From assembly GCF_027587205.1 (NCBI RefSeq), contig NZ_JAPDOD010000014.1, positions 62,001 to 126,000 on the forward strand: DNA of 64,000 bases. The letters run 5' to 3'. This document shows positions 1 through 8,754 of the stretch, piece after piece. The first letter of the stretch is position 1. Every line of letters starts with the position of its first letter. The notes below the pieces were generated by a model that worked only from the letters and a program-made list of their open reading frames with translations, made no database searches and was not told the origin of the DNA. The position numbers were made by a program, and so were the translations under genes. This DNA is from Solirubrobacter ginsenosidimutans. Its GTDB lineage: Bacteria; Actinomycetota; Thermoleophilia; Solirubrobacterales; Solirubrobacteraceae.

Positions 1-1118
1 TCGTCCTGGAGGCGCTCGCCGTGACGCTGGGCCGCGGTGCGCGGGCGCGCGCGGTGCAGCTGCCGGCGTGGAACGAGGCGCTGGGCCTCCCGCGGCCGTG
101 GGACCAGCAGTGGTCGCTGCGGATCCAGCAGGTGCTGGCCTACGAGACGGACCTGCTCGAGTACCCCGACATCTTCGAGGGCTCGGTCGTGATGGACGGG
201 CTCGTGGGCGAGCTGCTCGAGGGCGCACGGGCGGAGCTGGCGCGGGTGTCGGAGCGCGGCGGTGCGGTCGAGGCCGTGCCGTACATGAAGGCCGCGCTGG
301 TCGAGTCCCACCGCGAGCGGATCGCCCGGATCGAGAGCGGCGAGCAGGTCCTCGTCGGCGTCAACCGGTTCACCGAGACCGAGCCGTCGCCGCTGACCGC
401 CGATGGCGGCGGGATCATGGTCGTCGACCCGGGCGTGGAGGCCGAGGCACGGGCGGCGCTCGAGTCCTGGCGCGCCGCGCGGGGTGACGTGTCGGCCGAG
501 CTGGACGAGCTGCGGCGCGTCGCGGCGAGCGACGAGAACATCATGGAGGCGACGCTCACGGCCGCGCGCGCGGGCGTGACCACGGGCGAGTGGGCGGGCG
601 CGCTGCGCGACGTCTTCGGCTCCTACCGCGCGCCGACCGGCGTCGGCCAGGCCGCCTCCCCCGCCGCCGACGAGGCGCTGCGCGACGAGGTCGCACGCGT
701 GAGCGAGGCGCTCGGTCGGACGCTGAAGATCCTGGTCGGCAAGCCGGGCCTGGACGGGCACTCCAACGGCGCCGAGCAGATCGCCGTGCGCGCACGGGAC
801 GCGGGGATGGACGTCGTCTATGAGGGCATCCGCCTCACGCCGGCCCAGATCGCGCGCTCCGCGGTCGACGAAGGCGTGCACGTGATCGGCCTCTCGATCC
901 TGTCCGGCTCGCACCGCGAGCTGATCCCGGACGTGATCGCGGCCCTGGACGGCGCGGACATCCCGGTCGTCGTCGGCGGCATCATCCCCGACGCCGACGT
1001 CCCGGAGCTGAAGGCCGCGGGCGTCGCCGCGGTCTACACCCCCAAGGACTTCGAGCTCGACCGGATCATGCGCGACATCGTCGCCCTGGTGGCGGAGCGC
1101 AACTCGGTCAAGGTGTGA
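1..1118 (+). CDS. meaA: Coenzyme B12-dependent acyl-CoA mutase MeaA, C-terminal part (5' end outside window)
   Basis: The reading frame is already open at base 3 and runs to TGA at 1116-1118, so the true start lies upstream. The visible part is the end of the TIM-barrel substrate domain (LPAWNEALGLPRPWDQQWSLR, close to known MeaA proteins), a linker, and the C-terminal cobalamin domain with the DxHxxG signature in KPGLDGHSNGAEQIAVR and the glycine-rich VVVGGIIPD loop. Family knowledge: MeaA proteins are ethylmalonyl-CoA or methylmalonyl-CoA-type mutases that rearrange the carbon skeleton through adenosylcobalamin radicals, and in actinobacteria they work in ethylmalonyl-CoA/acetate metabolism. 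The following gene, overlapping by four bases, is the matching GTPase chaperone, which supports the call. The exact substrate (ethylmalonyl- or methylmalonyl-CoA) cannot be settled from the C-terminal part alone. Confidence 0.93.
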   Translation, partial: VLEALAVTLGRGARARAVQLPAWNEALGLPRPWDQQWSLRIQQVLAYETDLLEYPDIFEGSVVMDGLVGELLEGARAELARVSERGGAVEAVPYMKAALVESHRERIARIESGEQVLVGVNRFTETEPSPLTADGGGIMVVDPGVEAEARAALESWRAARGDVSAELDELRRVAASDENIMEATLTAARAGVTTGEWAGALRDVFGSYRAPTGVGQAASPAADEALRDEVARVSEALGRTLKILVGKPGLDGHSNGAEQIAVRARDAGMDVVYEGIRLTPAQIARSAVDEGVHVIGLSILSGSHRELIPDVIAALDGADIPVVVGGIIPDADVPELKAAGVAAVYTPKDFELDRIMRDIVALVAERNSVKV

Positions 1119-2041
1119 ATGGATCAGCGCTCGGCGCACGGCTGCGCGCCGGTGACCGGACCGCCGCACCCGCGGCGCTGAACCTGCTCGAGACCCGGAC
1201 CGCGCGCATCGAGGCCGCCGCGCTCGTCTCCGCCGCCGGCGACGGCGCCGGCCACATCGTCGGCGTCACCGGGCCGCCCGGCGTCGGGAAGTCCACGCTC
1301 CTCTCGGCCCTGCTGCGCGAGTGGCGGTCGCGCGAACGATCGATCGCCGTGCTCGCCGTCGACCCGTCCTCCAAGCGCAGCGGCGGCGCGTTGCTCGGCG
1401 ACCGGGCGCGGATCGAGCACGACCCGGCGGACCGCGACGTCTTCATCCGGTCGATGGCCGCGGGGGAGCGCCTCGGCGGCCTCGCCCCCGCGACCCGCGC
1501 GGCGGCCCAGGCGCTGTGCACCGCGTTCGACGTCGTCGTGATCGAGACGGTCGGCGTCGGCCAGTCCGAGACCGACGTCGCCGAGGCCGCGGACACCGTG
1601 GTGGTCGTCGTCCAGCCGGGCTCCGGGGACGCGCTGCAGTTCCTCAAGGCCGGGATCATGGAAGTGCCCGACGTGCTCGTGGTGACCAAGGCCGACCTCG
1701 GCGCAACCGCCCGCCGCGCGGAGCACGATCTGCGCGCCGCGCTCGGCGCTCTGGGCGCCCGCGCCGTCCCGGTCCTCCCCGTCAGCGCGCTGCGCCCCAC
1801 GACCGGCATCGCGGAGCTCGCCGACGCGCTCGACGCGCACCGCGCCGGTCTCGACCTCGCCGCCGCCCGCACCCGCGCCCGCCGCCTCGCCGCGCTCGCC
1901 GACTTCGTCCACGAGCACGGCGAACGCGGCCTGCGCAGCCTCGGCGGTCGCCGCGCCGCGACCCGCTGGCTCGCCGAACAGGACCCGGCACTCGACGTGC
2001 CGGAGCTGCTCCGCCGCCTCGAGCGAAGCGTAGGGCACTAG
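1115..2041 (+). CDS. meaB: MeaB/ArgK-type G3E GTPase, mutase chaperone
   Basis: A 308-residue cytoplasmic P-loop GTPase. The GTG start at 1115 overlaps the meaA stop (GTGA), so the two are translationally coupled. Motifs seen: Walker A GPPGVGKST near residue 52, the switch region LAVDPSSKRSGGALLGDR, IETVGVGQSE (Walker B/switch II), and the guanine-specificity motif VVTKAD. Family knowledge: MeaB-type proteins gate adenosylcobalamin loading and protect B12-dependent acyl-CoA mutases from inactivation, using GTP hydrolysis. Length and motif order are normal for the family. The position directly behind meaA makes that mutase the likely client. Confidence 0.93.
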   Translation: MNGSALGARLRAGDRTAAPAALNLLETRTARIEAAALVSAAGDGAGHIVGVTGPPGVGKSTLLSALLREWRSRERSIAVLAVDPSSKRSGGALLGDRARIEHDPADRDVFIRSMAAGERLGGLAPATRAAAQALCTAFDVVVIETVGVGQSETDVAEAADTVVVVVQPGSGDALQFLKAGIMEVPDVLVVTKADLGATARRAEHDLRAALGALGARAVPVLPVSALRPTTGIAELADALDAHRAGLDLAAARTRARRLAALADFVHEHGERGLRSLGGRRAATRWLAEQDPALDVPELLRRLERSVGH

Positions 2042-2161
2042 CGGAGGCCTCTCGAGGACGAACGTCAACTGCGCCGGGTGGGGAGGGGTGGTTTCGGTGC
2101 GCCACGGAGACAGAAAGGGCGTTCTCACGCACGCCGGTCACCCCGCGGGAGCGGGTTGCGA

Positions 2162-2212
2162 GGGGGTGATGTACAAACGGGTCCTGTGAGGACTCATTTG
2201 TACATCACCCCC
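2162..2212. repeat. Long perfect palindrome (16-bp arms), REP-like hairpin
   Basis: The arms GGGGGTGATGTACAAA (2162-2177) and TTTGTACATCACCCCC (2197-2212) are exact reverse complements. The 19-nt interior can pair further (GTCC with GGAC around a TGTGA loop). There is no T-run on either side, and the meaB stop lies 120 bases upstream, so it is not a textbook terminator. A dispersed palindromic element or a transcript-stabilising hairpin fits better. No second copy was noticed in the window. Confidence 0.75.
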
Positions 2213-2507
2213 ACCAACGCGCCAGCTCGAACAGTGCGACCCTGATCGAAAACGGCGACCCGACCGCCAAACGCGCACGGCCGACCACGGCGACCGGGAG
2301 TAGGCGTGCGAGGGACACACTTTCCTTCTCCGTAGCCCGTAACTGTCGGTATCCCGGCACGCCAATTCGAGCCAACAGAGCCGAGCCGCGTAGCGGACTC
2401 ACGGCGAGCCAGCAACCAAGGGCGCGCCACTCCCCCCTCCCCCACCCGGCGCCGTTGACGCGGCGAACGGGACCCCGATCCGCGAGATCGTCGGCGAGGC
2501 CCCCGCT

Positions 2508-2706
2508 CGAGAAGTCCTACCCCATGCCCGCCTCCGTACGCGCCTTCGCCGAGAACCAGCCCGTGACCTCGATCGTCACGCCATGCGCGACCTGTTCGCC
2601 CAGCAACCGGTCAGCAGCGACATCTGGGTCGCCCTCGGCGGGTTTCGGCCTCCTCGTCATGGCGTACGCCCTGGCGATGGCCAGCTACCGGCGCAAGCTC
2701 GCCTGA
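2508..2706 (+). pseudogene. Remnant of an ABC-2 (DrrB-type) permease C-terminus
   Basis: Three short segments in shifting frames read like the end of a drug-exporter permease. MPASVRAFAENQPVTSIV is in one frame up to about 2578, MRDLFAQQPVSSDIWVALG is in the next frame, and FGLLVMAYALAMASYRRKLA returns to the first frame and ends at TGA 2704-2706. The order (pre-TM 'FAENQP' motif, short linker, last membrane helix, arginine-rich tail) matches the C-terminal part of DrrB-type permeases. At least two indels break the frame, and no upstream permease body or ATPase gene remains. An intact system of this family lies at 19.7-21.5 kb. Confidence 0.6.
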
Positions 2707-2736
2707 GGCCGCGCCCCGTAGAATCGGGGATGTTCA

Positions 2737-4653
2737 ATGACCCTTCCTGCCTCGGATCGTGACCCGTCCGCCGACCCCGGCGTCGACTTCTACCGCTTCG
2801 CCAACGGGGGCTGGCTGGACGCCAACCCGATCCCCGCCGGCTACGGGTCCTGGGGCTCGTTCGAGGAGGTCAGCCGGCGCAACGAGGTCGTCCTCGGCGA
2901 GCTGCTGCAACGCGCGGCGGCTGAACCGGTCGACGCCGTCGACCGCCTGCTCGGCGATCACTTCGCCGCGGGCCTGGATCTCGCCGGGATCGAGGCCGCC
3001 GGCATCGAGCCGATCGCGCCGCTGCTCGACGCGATCCGGGCGAGCGACGACGTGCTCGCAGTGCTGCCCGTGCTCCACCGCGCGGGGATCTTCGCGCTGC
3101 TGGGCTGGGGCGTGACCGCCGACCACGACGACGCCAACCAGAATCTGCTCTGGCTCACGCAGGCTGGACTCGGACTGCCCGACCGCGAGTCCTACTTCGA
3201 CGACGGGCCCGCGGCGGTCGCGTTGCGTGCCGCGTACGTCGAGCACGTCGCCGCGCAGCTGGGCCACGTCGGCGGCGACCCCGCGCAGGCGCCGGCGGTG
3301 CTCGAGTTCGAGACCCGCCTCGCGGCGCTGCACCTGCGCGCAGAGGAGCGCCGGGACACCGACCGGATCCACAACCGCTTCGACCGCGCCGCGCTGACCG
3401 AGCTCGCTCCCACGATCGACCTGCCGCGCTACCTCGACGCGCTCGGCGCCGCCGCGGCCGAGACCGTCAACGTCGAGAACCCGCGCCTGCTCGAAGGCCT
3501 GGCCGCCGTGATCGAACCGACCGCGCCCGCCACGCTGCGCGCCTACCTGGAGTTCGCGGTCGTGCACGCGGTCGCCGACGCGCTGCCGTCCCGCATCGAC
3601 GAGGAGGACTTCGCGTTCTACGGCCGCCGGATCCGCGGCCAGGAGGAGCAGCACACGCGCACGAAGCGGGTGATCGACGCCGTCGGCGCCGATCTGGGCG
3701 AGGCGCTCGCCGAGCGTTACGTCGCGCTCAGCTTCCCCGCGGACGCCAAGGACCGTGCCGCACGCATGGTCGAGGAGATCGTCGAGGAGATGCGCGCCTC
3801 GATCCGCACGCGCGAGTGGATGGGCGCTGACACCCGCGCGAAGGCGGAGGCCAAGCTCGACGCCGTGCAGGTCAAGATCGGCTATCCCGATCGCTGGCGC
3901 GACTGGTCGGGCCTGCAGCTCGGCCGCACCGCCTACGCGGCCAATCGGCTCAACGCCACCCGCTTCGAGCTCGACCGCCAGCTGGCCAAGCTCGGCGAGC
4001 CGGTCGACCGCGACGAGTGGGAGATGCCCGCCCACATCGTCAACGCCTACTACCACCCCACGCTGAACGAGATCGTCGTCCCCGCCGGCATCCTGCAGCC
4101 GCCGCTGTTCGATGCCACCGCCGACGACGCGATCAACTACGGCGGCATCGGCATGGTCATCGCCCACGAGATCACCCATGGCTTCGACGACCAGGGCCGC
4201 CGCTTCGACGCCGACGGCGCGCTGCGCGAATGGTGGACGCCCGAGGACGCGACCCGCTTCACCTCGCTCGCCGATCAGCTGGTCGAGCAGTTCGACGCCT
4301 ACACCGTGCTCGGCGACGTCCACATCAACGGGAAGCTGACGCTCGGCGAGAACATCGCCGACCTCGGTGGGTTGACGCTCGCGCAGCGGGCGCATGCGCG
4401 CGTGGCCGCCGGCGCGCCCGCCGTCGACGGCCTCACCCCCGCACAGCGGTTCTTCCTCGCCAACGCCGGGCTGTGGCGCGTGAAGATGAGCGACGATCTG
4501 CAGCGCACGCTCGCGGGGATCGACCCGCACAGCCCGCGGCCGCTGCGGGTGCTCGGCCCGGTCTCCAACATGGAGGCGTTCCGGGAGGCCTTCGATCTGC
4601 CCGACGACGCACCGATCATGCGCCCGCGCGACGAGCGCATCGAGATCTGGTGA
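2737..4653 (+). CDS. M13 family zinc metallopeptidase (neprilysin/PepO-like)
   Basis: A 638-residue protein without a signal peptide. It carries all hallmarks of M13 peptidases: NAYYHPTLNEIVVPAGILQPP (from about residue 436), the zinc site HEITH (H477, E478, H481), the second motif GENIADLGG (E538 as third zinc ligand, D542), and a C-terminal aromatic tail ending in IEIW. The N-terminal half, DFYRFANGGWLDANPIPAGYGSWG, is the family's opening motif. Family knowledge: these enzymes cleave oligopeptides of limited size in a closed chamber. The ATG at 2737 opens exactly at the family's N-terminal motif; the upstream ribosome site is weak. The downstream SGNH gene overlaps its stop codon, so the two are co-transcribed. 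No residue is missing, so activity is expected. Confidence 0.95.
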   Translation: MTLPASDRDPSADPGVDFYRFANGGWLDANPIPAGYGSWGSFEEVSRRNEVVLGELLQRAAAEPVDAVDRLLGDHFAAGLDLAGIEAAGIEPIAPLLDAIRASDDVLAVLPVLHRAGIFALLGWGVTADHDDANQNLLWLTQAGLGLPDRESYFDDGPAAVALRAAYVEHVAAQLGHVGGDPAQAPAVLEFETRLAALHLRAEERRDTDRIHNRFDRAALTELAPTIDLPRYLDALGAAAAETVNVENPRLLEGLAAVIEPTAPATLRAYLEFAVVHAVADALPSRIDEEDFAFYGRRIRGQEEQHTRTKRVIDAVGADLGEALAERYVALSFPADAKDRAARMVEEIVEEMRASIRTREWMGADTRAKAEAKLDAVQVKIGYPDRWRDWSGLQLGRTAYAANRLNATRFELDRQLAKLGEPVDRDEWEMPAHIVNAYYHPTLNEIVVPAGILQPPLFDATADDAINYGGIGMVIAHEITHGFDDQGRRFDADGALREWWTPEDATRFTSLADQLVEQFDAYTVLGDVHINGKLTLGENIADLGGLTLAQRAHARVAAGAPAVDGLTPAQRFFLANAGLWRVKMSDDLQRTLAGIDPHSPRPLRVLGPVSNMEAFREAFDLPDDAPIMRPRDERIEIW

Positions 4654-5312
4654 CCCGAAGGGGCGCGCGGCTGTGGTCGATCGCCATAGCCGCGCTGCTC
4701 ACGGGATGCGGTGGGAACGCAGGCGGCGACGCGCCGCGCGTGAGCCCGAGCCCGCAACCGCGGAGCGCGAGCACGCAGCTCGTGGTCGTCGGAGACTCAC
4801 TGGCAGCGGGGCGCTTCGCCGACACGCAGGACCAGGCGTTCCCCCAACTGGTCGCGGCGGCCACCCGTTCGCGGCTCGACGTGCTCGGGGTGCCGGGAGC
4901 GACGACCGCGCAGCTCGCGGCCGGCGCGCTGCCCTCGCGCGGGGACGACGTCGTCGTCGAGGCAGGCACGAACGACTTCCTCTTCCAGACCCCCCGCGCC
5001 CGGTTCGCGGACGACTACCGCGCCCTGCTCGCGAAGGTCACGGCCGCGTCACCCGGGGCGAAGCTCGTCTGCCTGACCACCTGGGTCCCGAAGGACGTGG
5101 CGAGCCGGCCGGCCGCCAAGATCCCCGTCTCGTTCTATGACGCGACGATCCGGCGTGCCTGCACCGATGGCGCCGTGGCGAACCTCTCGCCGCTGACCGA
5201 CGCGCGTGGGCCGGCCGGCCGCCCGACGTTCCTCGGCCCCGGCGACGACTTCCATCCGAACTCCTCAGGCCACGCCGCGATCGCGCGCCTGATCGAGTCG
5301 CGGCTGCGCTAA
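4650..5312 (+). CDS. SGNH/GDSL-type hydrolase, lipoprotein
   Basis: GTG at 4650 overlaps the TGA of the M13 gene (GTGA) and starts a 220-residue protein. It has a short lipoprotein signal (IAIAALLTGC) followed by a low-complexity linker. The catalytic blocks are present: VVVGDSLAAG (block I serine), AGTND (block III Asn), and DDFHPNSSGH (block V Asp/His). Family knowledge: SGNH enzymes are esterases, lipases or acyl-peptidoglycan/polysaccharide deacetylases. The substrate cannot be read from the sequence. The protein is predicted to be anchored on the outer face of the membrane. Its stop overlaps the stop of the opposing gene by three bases. Confidence 0.88.
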   Translation: MTRRGARLWSIAIAALLTGCGGNAGGDAPRVSPSPQPRSASTQLVVVGDSLAAGRFADTQDQAFPQLVAAATRSRLDVLGVPGATTAQLAAGALPSRGDDVVVEAGTNDFLFQTPRARFADDYRALLAKVTAASPGAKLVCLTTWVPKDVASRPAAKIPVSFYDATIRRACTDGAVANLSPLTDARGPAGRPTFLGPGDDFHPNSSGHAAIARLIESRLR

Positions 5313-5845
5313 GCCCCGCACATATCGTCGATCCGCTTCGCGGACGTCTGGATCTTCCGCAGCGCGGTCTCGTCGGTCAGCAGCTGGGTCGCGTTGGCCA
5401 TGTCGCCCTTCGCGGCGGCGGCCTTGCCGCGCCCGAAGTCGGTGGCGAACATCCGCAGGGCCTGCGCGAACTGGCGCTGAGAGCCGGCCAGCGCCTTCGG
5501 CGCGTCGGCGAGCTCGACCAGCTTCGCCGAGTCGAGGAGGCTCTGCTGCGCGGTCCCCACCTGCTTCGCGAGCTCTTTGGGGTTCTGCGCCTGGGTGATC
5601 CCCTCGGTGGTGTGCCCGACGAGCTGCGAGACCGCCTGGACCGCCTGTTCGAGCACCGCGCACGAGGCGAGGTCGTCAGGGGAGGTCAGGTGCTTCGCGG
5701 AAGGCGTCCCCGTGGGGGTCGGCGTCGCCGCGGACGCCGCGGTGGTGGCCGTGGGCGTGGAGGACGGCGACGAGGCCGCCTTGCTGCCGCAGCCGGCGAG
5801 GAGCCCAGCCGCTGCGAGAACGCACCCGAAACGGAAGAGCCGCAT
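5309..5845 (-). CDS. Putative lipoprotein, helical, unknown function
   Basis: 178 residues from ATG at 5845, chosen because MRLFRFGCVLAAAGLLAGCGS is a clean lipoprotein signal; an in-frame start 20 codons upstream would bury it. A Ser/Thr/Pro linker follows, then about 120 residues of predicted amphipathic helices rich in Gln, Ala and Lys, with cysteines at the start and end of the domain (SCAVL, DDMCGA) that could form a disulfide. I do not recognise a named family. The gene converges on the SGNH gene, with stops overlapping. Confidence 0.7.
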   Translation of the reverse strand: MRLFRFGCVLAAAGLLAGCGSKAASSPSSTPTATTAASAATPTPTGTPSAKHLTSPDDLASCAVLEQAVQAVSQLVGHTTEGITQAQNPKELAKQVGTAQQSLLDSAKLVELADAPKALAGSQRQFAQALRMFATDFGRGKAAAAKGDMANATQLLTDETALRKIQTSAKRIDDMCGA

Positions 5846-5887
5846 GCGTGGATAAGGGTAACGAGAGACGGGCACGGCGGAACGGGT

Positions 5888-5921
5888 GGGCGGTCGGGGG
5901 CGCAAAGGCCCCCGACCGCCC
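5888..5921. terminator. Rho-independent-type hairpin, 14-bp perfect stem
   Basis: GGGCGGTCGGGGGC (5888-5901) and its exact reverse complement (5908-5921) flank a 6-nt loop. It sits 9 bases past the stop of the minus-strand PKD/M28-like gene, so it most likely ends that operon. No T-tract follows, as is usual in high-GC actinobacteria. Confidence 0.75.
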
Positions 5922-5929
5922 GAGCCCTT

Positions 5930-8752
5930 CTACGGCGTCGTCGTCGACAGCGTGAACGTCACTGTCGCCGAGTAGCTACCGGTTCGCAGCGGATCGTTGG
6001 CGCCGATCGGCTGGTGGAAGCCGACCGTCACCATGTCGTGCGACACGGGTGCGCTCCACATCGACTTCGAGAGGTCGATCGTGAACGGTTGCGTCATCGT
6101 GAACGCGCCGTTGGTCAGGTGGTTCGGACCCGACCAGCTGAGCGCTGCGTCGCCTGCCGTGGAGACCACGTCAGCCGTCGTAGTGGTGTTGTACGTCTTC
6201 GCCACGCCGGCCGCGAACGGGCCGAACGAGGCGTTGCCGCCGAGCGTCAGCGACAGCGTCGCCGGCACGGTGCCGGAGACGGGAGCCGACTGGGCCGGTG
6301 CACCCTGCACCGGGCCGTTGGACGTCTGAACGAAGGACGCCAGCTCGTCCGGGCTCAGCTGCCCGCACGGGTCCGCGGCGGGACCGGTGGTGGGAGGCTG
6401 CGGCTCGCCCGCGGGGGGCGTCGCCGGGTAGTACGTCGGGGCGAAGTTGATCGGCTCCACCTGTCGGTAGTCGCCGACGTTCGTCGTCGTCTTGGTCCCA
6501 TCGCCCTTGGAGACCATCAGCTTCACGTCATGCCAACCGGCCTGCGTCGGGAACGTGTGCGTGACCTTCGGGAGGTTCGTCTTCTGCGGCGCGCTGCCGT
6601 CACCGAAGTCCCAGTAGTACTCGAGACCGTCGGTGTCGCCGTTGGCGTCACGGCTGAAGCCGGCGTCGTAGGTCACCGTGTTGGTGGCCGTGGCCTTCTT
6701 CGGGCTCTGCTCGAAGTAGGCGATCGGACGGTTCGGCTTGTCGACCTTGCCGCCGAGCGAGTCGGAGGCAACCGCGTACGAGAAGTAGGTCGCCACGAAC
6801 TCGACGCCCCGCAACAGACCCTCGGACGGCTTGTCATAGCCGCCGGGCCCGTGCACCTCGCCTCCGGCGAAGAAGTTGAGGTTCGGGAAGTTGTCGCTCA
6901 TGGTGTCCTGCCCGTACAGGCCAGAGATCCCCGGCTTGCTGGGATAGCTGGACGGGTACGGGTTCTCGGAGCCGCCGACTGCCTGATTGGTGCTGGAGTC
7001 GTACACACCGATGTTGCCCAGCGACGGGATACCGCGGTTGCCGAACGACACCTGGTCGGTGCGGCCGGTGCGGTCGTCGTTGACCGGCGTGTACTTCGCC
7101 TGATCCGCCGGCATGTAGGACGGCAGCGAGCCCGGGTGCGGGTTGTCCGGCGTCGAGCCCGTGTTCTTGAAGCTCAGCGGGTTCTCGACCGGGATCGAGT
7201 AGTTGTACTTCTGGCCGAGATCCGCGATCGCTCGCGTGACGGCGCTCTCGACGTTGGACCGGAACGCCGTGACGTTCGGGAGGTTCGCCTGCAGACGCGC
7301 GAAACCGGCCGGGGTGTAGATCGAGCCGGTGTTCGTGGTCGGCGTGGCGTTGATGTTGTTGAACCAGGGACCGACGCCACCGTTGACCAGGTCATTGAGG
7401 TAGTGATCGGTGCCCCAGTGCAGGGCCGGGTAGTTGATGCCGTTCTGATCGTTGTTCAGAACGCCGACGATCTGGCCCTGGGGGCCGTCGGAGATCAGGC
7501 CAGTGGTCGGCCCGCTGACGGTCGTGCCCACGGGGAGGTCCTTCTGCACGGGCGCGGCGAGGATGATGCCGGTGCCGTTGTCCGTAGCCGCAGCGCCGCT
7601 CGCGTGGGCCTGCTTGAGCGGAGTGGACAGGGTGACGCCTGTGCCCGACGCACCGGCGGTGCCGATGGCCTGGATGGTGCTGAACTCCTGCTTCGGGTCA
7701 CCGAGCGTGTCGACCCGGATCTGATGGCCGACGGTGAGGTTGGCCACGCTCTGGACCTTGATGTTCGTGGCGCCCACGACGGTGGCCGCGGACAGTGTGG
7801 TGGGCGTCGTGGAGAAGGTGCTTCCCTGCGCGACGACGTTGTTCTGGGTGTCGGAATCGTCGATCGCGACCGGCGATCCGACGGCAAAGATTCCTGATGT
7901 ACCTGAGGGGACGAGGGCTGCTGCATTTGCTACGACCATCTTGCTGCTTCCTGCACTCATCGGTTCAATAAGGGTTGTCGCGCCACTACCAGTGGAGCTG
8001 TAGAACCCGGAGCCGATGAGGCCTTGTAACTCTGCGTCGTACACAGCGGACTTGATCGTCCGCTTGGGGTACGTCCCATTCGCTTCATGCCAACGAAGAA
8101 CCGAACCGATCTCCTCCAGGTTCATGAGCGCGCCCATGTTGGAGTCATACGGTGAACCGGTGCCCCAGTCGCCCGAGTACATGTTGCTGTACGGGGTGGC
8201 GCCGGTGAGCGCGGAGGCCTGCGGGGCCGAGACGCCCTGGCTGTCCGGGTGGAAGGCCAGCATGACCTGCTGCCCGGGGCAGGCCGCGCCCGGAATCGTG
8301 AGCTCCTGCGTGTTGATCTGGTAGGTGGCCTGCGCGAAGAGGTGGTCGCGCTTGGACATCCACTTGCCGAGCACGCCGTTGGGCTGCGCGGTGCTCGTGG
8401 TGCCCAGGTCAGCCCACCACTTGTTGAACTCCTGCGTGCCGTTGTAGTTCTGCGGCAGGTTGTTCGCGTCGCCCGGGGAACCGAACGGGCATGACGTCGC
8501 ACCTTGCAGGCAGCCGTCGGAGCCGGCCCGCTTGTAGATGAAGTGCGTCGCGTTGTAGTAGTCGTTGGCGTAGATCCAGCTCGCGTCGACGACCGGGTGC
8601 GCCGGGTTCGAGGCGGGCGGAGCGTCCGTCGCGGCACCGCCGCTCGAGACGATGATCGGGGTCGCTCCCGCCGCCACGACGGCAGCGAGCGCGAGGTAGC
8701 GCGGACGCATCGCTGTGCGCGCCGCCTTCCTCACAGATGAGAGGGCACGCAT
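5930..8752 (-). CDS. Secreted degenerate M28-peptidase-like protein with PKD domain (paralog B)
   Basis: 940 residues from ATG at 8752, with a very strong ribosome site (AAAGGAGGTG) overlapping the end of the preceding gene. A twin-arginine-free signal peptide leads into an M28-like fold: LAFHPDSQGV keeps the HxD metal motif, but the usual GAxDDxSG is SPYDSNMGAL and the EE pair is reduced to DAELQGLIGS. An insert of about 165 residues (about 7497-7999), containing a beta-rich module (GATNIKVQSVANLTVGHQI ... GTGVTLSTPLKQAHASG), interrupts the core. A PKD domain (YYWDFGDGSAPQ) and a Ser/Thr-rich C-terminal beta domain follow. It is a tandem paralog of the next gene upstream, two bases apart and so co-transcribed. 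The changed metal ligands make peptidase activity doubtful; a binding or structural role is possible. Confidence 0.75.
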   Translation of the reverse strand: MRALSSVRKAARTAMRPRYLALAAVVAAGATPIIVSSGGAATDAPPASNPAHPVVDASWIYANDYYNATHFIYKRAGSDGCLQGATSCPFGSPGDANNLPQNYNGTQEFNKWWADLGTTSTAQPNGVLGKWMSKRDHLFAQATYQINTQELTIPGAACPGQQVMLAFHPDSQGVSAPQASALTGATPYSNMYSGDWGTGSPYDSNMGALMNLEEIGSVLRWHEANGTYPKRTIKSAVYDAELQGLIGSGFYSSTGSGATTLIEPMSAGSSKMVVANAAALVPSGTSGIFAVGSPVAIDDSDTQNNVVAQGSTFSTTPTTLSAATVVGATNIKVQSVANLTVGHQIRVDTLGDPKQEFSTIQAIGTAGASGTGVTLSTPLKQAHASGAAATDNGTGIILAAPVQKDLPVGTTVSGPTTGLISDGPQGQIVGVLNNDQNGINYPALHWGTDHYLNDLVNGGVGPWFNNINATPTTNTGSIYTPAGFARLQANLPNVTAFRSNVESAVTRAIADLGQKYNYSIPVENPLSFKNTGSTPDNPHPGSLPSYMPADQAKYTPVNDDRTGRTDQVSFGNRGIPSLGNIGVYDSSTNQAVGGSENPYPSSYPSKPGISGLYGQDTMSDNFPNLNFFAGGEVHGPGGYDKPSEGLLRGVEFVATYFSYAVASDSLGGKVDKPNRPIAYFEQSPKKATATNTVTYDAGFSRDANGDTDGLEYYWDFGDGSAPQKTNLPKVTHTFPTQAGWHDVKLMVSKGDGTKTTTNVGDYRQVEPINFAPTYYPATPPAGEPQPPTTGPAADPCGQLSPDELASFVQTSNGPVQGAPAQSAPVSGTVPATLSLTLGGNASFGPFAAGVAKTYNTTTTADVVSTAGDAALSWSGPNHLTNGAFTMTQPFTIDLSKSMWSAPVSHDMVTVGFHQPIGANDPLRTGSYSATVTFTLSTTTP

Positions 8753-8754
8753 GA

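Larger units (their letters stand above)
2042..2736. other. Intergenic region with a hairpin and a gene remnant
   Basis: About 700 bases separate meaB from the M13 peptidase gene. I see a long perfect inverted repeat at 2162-2212 and a frameshifted fragment of an ABC-2 permease at about 2508-2706. The stretch 2213-2507 is less GC-biased than its surroundings and holds only short open frames on both strands with no recognisable protein. Confidence 0.7.

Noticed and set aside
5612..7897. Long plus-strand frame opposite the M28-like gene
   Set aside because: Arginine/valine-rich low-complexity translation, antisense to a clear secreted protein; a shadow frame.
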